From contig NZ_JBLFER010000003.1 of assembly GCF_047345145.1 (NCBI RefSeq), positions 124,001 to 188,000 on the forward strand: a stretch of 64,000 nt of DNA. Direction: 5' to 3'. This document shows, piece by piece, positions 60,811 to 64,000 of the stretch (position 1 is the first letter of the stretch; every line of letters begins with the position of its first letter). Made by a program: the position numbers and the translations under genes. The notes under the pieces are model-generated. The model was not told the origin of the DNA, did no database searches, and worked only from the letters and a program-made list of their open reading frames with translations. This DNA comes from Maribacter_C sp047345145. Its GTDB lineage: Bacteria > Bacteroidota > Bacteroidia > Flavobacteriales > Flavobacteriaceae.

Positions 60811-60905
60811 TGGATTTAATTTTGTACTATTCCATTTTTGTTGGTGCCATTTTTATGATTTGGTTGGTTTTTGTAATCCGAATGTATCGAAAGCTCAATG
60901 ACTGA
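60810..60905 (+). CDS. putative membrane mini-protein, 31 residues
   Basis: Reads MDLILYYSIFVGAIFMIWLV then FVIRMYRKLND: one hydrophobic helix with a basic flank, the typical form of a bitopic mini-protein. The start overlaps the preceding stop as TAATG, a signature of translational coupling. It ends five bases before the convergent nuclease gene. Function unknown; could be a subunit-like partner of the 60-residue protein. Confidence 0.5.
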   Translation: MDLILYYSIFVGAIFMIWLVFVIRMYRKLND

Positions 60906-60910
60906 TTGAG

Positions 60911-62320
60911 CTAGAGTATGGGAGCTGTCAATAAGAATTTTTCTTTCTCCGGATTTTTTAAAAGATATGATTGCAAAATGCGCTGTGCTTCAAGCGTATT
61001 TTTTTTGCGGATTAAGAAAGTCTCCAAATCGTCATAGGAGTGTATAGTTTCTTCTTTTTGCACAAAACCGTAACCTGCATATCTTCCATTTTCGATCCAT
61101 ATAAATGCTTGTTCCTCTAGGGTTCTTCCTTTTTCCTGAATAACAAAATTTTGATGAGTGCCTTTTAAAGATTGAATGGCCTTTAAAACTCGTTCATTGT
61201 AACTAAGAGCTTTTTCTTTCCCACGGCAAATACCTCCGCAGTTTGTAATGCTATAATGAGAACAATGTTCTACCCCTTCTTGTAAATGGCAGTATTTAGG
61301 ACATAGTTCAAAGGTTTTACAAATTTCCTGAAGTGCTGCGCGACAATCGGTAGTACTATAATAAATCATCAAAGGATTAGGAGCAGCTTTTAGTTTGTTA
61401 TGTGCTAGATGCATAATGCCCTTTCGATCTTCATAAGAGAAAATAGCATACTGCTGAATGGTGCGCTTTTGTGCCCGGTTAAAAGGTGGATAATGGTGCT
61501 TGATCGCATCAGATTCCATGAGTAAGGCAACTAATTCACTTCCAGAAAGCTCAAAATCAATATTGGCCGTTTCTTGGCACATCTCAATCTCCTTGGTAGA
61601 TTTATCATAAAAATGACCTAGTACCCTTTTTTTAATATTGATAGCCTTACCTACATAGATAATCGCTCCCTTAGCATTCTTGAAAAAATAGATACCAGGG
61701 ACTTCAGGAAGCTTTTCATAAACTTCTCGAGATAATGCAGGAGGGAGTGTGGCTTCTTGCGAGCGGGCATTTAAAAAGGTTTTGAAGACTGCTTCTGCTC
61801 CCTCTGCGCGCAATAGTTTTTCAAACAATAGGGTAGTAGCATGTGCATCACCACGAGCACGATGCCTGTCCGTTAATGGAATACCTAATGCCGAACAAAG
61901 TTTTCCTAAACTATAGGAGTTGTAACCCGGAATCAACTTTCGCGATAACCGAACCGTACAAAGTTTTTTACGAACAAATTCTCGGCCAATATTCTTGAAT
62001 TCATTTTTGATAACATTGTAATCAAAGTTAACGCTATGCGCAACGAAGATGGTATCTTTTGTAATCTCTAGAATTTCATCTGCTATTTGATCAATTGTGG
62101 GGGCATCACGCACCATTTGATTATCGATACCAGTCAAACCTGTAATGAAATAAGGTATCTCACATTCAGGATTTACCAAAGAAGTGTACTCCTCAACAAT
62201 TTCGTACCCATCATATTTGAAAATAGCTATTTCGGTAATCTTATTGCCCTTAATACCGTTCCCAGTAGTTTCTATGTCAATTATGGTGTACAATCTTATC
62301 GTTTGTTGATCTGAAAGCAT
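60911..62320 (-). CDS. DEDDh exonuclease fused to a GIY-YIG nuclease domain
   Basis: A 469-residue two-domain nuclease. N-terminus: YTIIDIETTGNGIKG (DnaQ-type exonuclease motif I), FVAHSVNFDYNVIKNEF (motif II) and HRARGDAHATTLLFEKL (motif III, DEDDh). C-terminal half: PEVPGIYFFKNAKGAIIYVG and KAINIKKRVLGHFYD, a GIY-YIG endonuclease domain as in UvrC and Cho, plus a cysteine cluster (CPKYCHLQEGVEHCSHYSI, NCGGICRG). Probably a DNA-repair enzyme. I use the ATG at 62320; an in-frame TTG at 62347 is possible. Confidence 0.9.
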   Translation of the reverse strand: MLSDQQTIRLYTIIDIETTGNGIKGNKITEIAIFKYDGYEIVEEYTSLVNPECEIPYFITGLTGIDNQMVRDAPTIDQIADEILEITKDTIFVAHSVNFDYNVIKNEFKNIGREFVRKKLCTVRLSRKLIPGYNSYSLGKLCSALGIPLTDRHRARGDAHATTLLFEKLLRAEGAEAVFKTFLNARSQEATLPPALSREVYEKLPEVPGIYFFKNAKGAIIYVGKAINIKKRVLGHFYDKSTKEIEMCQETANIDFELSGSELVALLMESDAIKHHYPPFNRAQKRTIQQYAIFSYEDRKGIMHLAHNKLKAAPNPLMIYYSTTDCRAALQEICKTFELCPKYCHLQEGVEHCSHYSITNCGGICRGKEKALSYNERVLKAIQSLKGTHQNFVIQEKGRTLEEQAFIWIENGRYAGYGFVQKEETIHSYDDLETFLIRKKNTLEAQRILQSYLLKNPEKEKFLLTAPIL

Positions 62321-62437
62321 AAAGATACTTTCTTTTTCCACACTCAAAAAAATCGCGAGAAACGAAAATGAACTTGAAGAATAATCTCAAAATCAAATCT
62401 AAAACATAATGTATCTTTAAGGCTTAGAGCGAATAAT

Positions 62438-63997
62438 ATGAAAAAAATCATTTTGGGTTTTATACTATGTGTATTGTTCTTTGCCTCTTGTCAGCCAGAG
62501 GAAATCGAAGAAGTTCCGCCAAACATTATCTTGTTTTTGGTAGATGATATGGGTTGGCAAGATACCTCAGTTCCTTTTTGGACGGAACGAACGCCTTACA
62601 ATGATTTGTACCATACGCCAAATATGGAGCGATTAGCGAAAGACGGTATGAAATTTACCCAAGCTTATGCGACTCCAGTTTGCTCTCCAACACGAGTTAG
62701 TTTGATGACTGGTATGAATGCCGCCCGCCACAGAGTCACCAATTGGACGCTCAGAAAGGATTCTATTCAACCTATGGAGAAAAATCATGAATCTTTAATC
62801 TTTCCGGAATGGAATGTCAATGGGATGAGTCCGGTTGGAGGAGATTCAAAAGCGATACAAGCAATGCCTCTGCCTCAGGCTTTGCATGATGTTGGATACT
62901 TTACTATTCATTCAGGTAAGGCCCATTTAGGAGCTATAGGAACTCCAGGAGAGAATCCCTTGAAATTAGGTTTTGATATTAATATCGCAGGACATGCCGC
63001 TGGAGCACCAGGAAGCTATCTGGGTACAGAAAACTTTGGAAATGGCAAAAAAGAGAAAGCAATTTGGGCCGTACCAGGATTAGAAAAGTACCATGGAAAA
63101 GATGTTTATCTTACAGAAGCAATTACTCAAGAGGCTCTAATTGCCATGGATTCAGCGGTTACAGGGCAGCAGCCTTTCTTTTTGTATATGTCGTACTATG
63201 CAATTCACACACCCATAATGGAAGACAAGCGCTACTTTCAAAAGTACTTGGAAAAGGGAATGGATTCCACCGAGGCCAAATATGCATCTATGATTGAAGG
63301 TATGGACAAAAGCCTTGGAGATATCATGAATTATGTGGAGAAGAAAAATATTGAAGACAATACGATCATTTTGTTCATGTCAGATAATGGCGGATTAAGT
63401 GCGCATGCCAGAGCAGGGGAGCCACATACTCATAATGCACCTTTGTCAAGTGGAAAAGGTTCAATGCGCGAAGGAGGAATTCGTGAACCCATGTTGGTAA
63501 AATGGCCAGAAATAACCAAACCAGAATCTACTTCTGCACATCAAGTAATTATCGAAGACTTTTACCCCAGCATTCTAGAAATGGCCGGAATCGATAGTTT
63601 AGAAACCATACAAAAAGTGGATGGACAGAGTTTTGTTTCTGTTTTGAAGGGGGAAACCTATGATGGTGTTCGGCCCTTGTTTTGGCACTATCCAAATGAG
63701 TGGGGTGCATCCGGCCCGGGAATTGGGGCGGCAAGTACAGTACGAAAAGGCGACTGGAAACTCATTTATTACCATGTCGATAGAGGTATGGAATTGTTCA
63801 ATCTAAAAGATGATATTGGAGAAACGAAGAATTTGGTTGAAGCAAATCCAGAAAAATTAAAAGATTTAGCGACAACTTTAACGAACCATTTGAAGACAAC
63901 AAAGGCACAAATGCCTATTGATAAAGAAAGTGGGAAAGTAGTGCCATTTCCTATTGATGTACTCGAACCTAAAATTCCAATCGAAAAACAAAATTAG
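62438..63997 (+). CDS. S1-family formylglycine sulfatase lipoprotein
   Basis: A 519-residue sulfatase (signal ending LFFASC, Cys18). NIILFLVDDMGW supplies metal-binding Asp residues 36-37; TPVCSPTRVSLMTGMNAARH contains C82-x-P-x-R, the site converted to formylglycine; FMSDNGGLS holds the second metal site. Probably removes sulfate esters from algal polysaccharides or host glycans at the cell surface. Complete: its stop is three bases from the window edge. The right flank may show whether it belongs to a polysaccharide-use cluster. Confidence 0.94.
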   Translation: MKKIILGFILCVLFFASCQPEEIEEVPPNIILFLVDDMGWQDTSVPFWTERTPYNDLYHTPNMERLAKDGMKFTQAYATPVCSPTRVSLMTGMNAARHRVTNWTLRKDSIQPMEKNHESLIFPEWNVNGMSPVGGDSKAIQAMPLPQALHDVGYFTIHSGKAHLGAIGTPGENPLKLGFDINIAGHAAGAPGSYLGTENFGNGKKEKAIWAVPGLEKYHGKDVYLTEAITQEALIAMDSAVTGQQPFFLYMSYYAIHTPIMEDKRYFQKYLEKGMDSTEAKYASMIEGMDKSLGDIMNYVEKKNIEDNTIILFMSDNGGLSAHARAGEPHTHNAPLSSGKGSMREGGIREPMLVKWPEITKPESTSAHQVIIEDFYPSILEMAGIDSLETIQKVDGQSFVSVLKGETYDGVRPLFWHYPNEWGASGPGIGAASTVRKGDWKLIYYHVDRGMELFNLKDDIGETKNLVEANPEKLKDLATTLTNHLKTTKAQMPIDKESGKVVPFPIDVLEPKIPIEKQN

Positions 63998-64000
63998 GCG

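Noticed and set aside
1..64000. Prophage, IS element, integrase, tRNA or rRNA genes
   Set aside because: I read both strands for transposase, integrase and structural phage motifs and for tRNA/rRNA-like sequences and saw none. All long plus/minus frames resolve to chromosomal-type genes.

Overview
The window is low-GC bacterial chromosome from the Bacteroidota, almost certainly the family Flavobacteriaceae and probably a marine member. The supporting features are: promoters of the TTTG-N19-21-TAnnTTTG type instead of sigma70 boxes; zinc-ligand-free L36 and S14; an ECF sigma / FecR / TonB-receptor cassette; many small lipoproteins with SPII signals; a formylglycine sulfatase; and gene content such as DUF1343/NamZ, CotH, SulP and CtlX. 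I see no phage, IS element, CRISPR array, tRNA or rRNA. The genus cannot be fixed from the sequence alone.

Layout. 1-12128 is the S10-spc-alpha ribosomal supercluster on the + strand, from the end of rplW to rplQ, including secY, infA and rpoA and closed by a strong terminator. 12224-20864 is a run of + strand housekeeping genes: carA, eno, a GT5 glycogen/starch synthase-like gene, citrate synthase, two guanidine/ureido hydrolases (DDAH-like and CtlX-like) and glycerate kinase. 20905-23263 is a three-gene minus operon (hypothetical, DUF1648 membrane protein, SDR/DUF2867). 23438-26100 holds argS and an MtfA-like peptidase. 26078-32216 is a TonB receptor / FecR / ECF sigma cassette with two divergent lipoprotein genes. 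32361-34704 holds ffh and folD, followed by a 45-codon lipoprotein gene on the minus strand. 35085-43387 is a mixed accessory stretch of esterases, small membrane proteins, an aldo/keto reductase, and a VOC / hydrolase / DinB group facing an HxlR regulator. 43392-50901 carries a HerA-like ATPase, queE, a metzincin lipoprotein, a methyltransferase, DUF2059, YkgJ, a sterol desaturase and NamZ. 50905-55796 has a LolE-type permease, a cystathionine beta-synthase-like enzyme, CotH and an aldose epimerase. 55861-60433 is a putative sulfur-stress group: Crp/Fnr regulator, DinB, SulP and an MBL-rhodanese fusion. 60628-63997 has two tiny membrane ORFs, a DEDDh/GIY-YIG nuclease and a sulfatase.

Most interesting signals. 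(a) The same 14-bp palindrome GTAAC-N4-GTTAC lies 35 and 36 bases before the -7 elements of the SulP and the MBL-rhodanese genes, both just downstream of a Crp/Fnr gene with two cysteines in its sensor domain; this suggests a small persulfide/sulfur regulon. (b) A near-identical 30-bp element precedes fecR (minus) and the divergent repeat-containing lipoprotein gene (plus), and looks like the target promoter of the local ECF sigma factor. (c) Two abutting palindromes lie between DinB and HxlR. (d) A folded leader precedes rpsD. (e) Several very small genes and unusual start configurations occur. I found no wholly new multi-gene defence or metabolic system.
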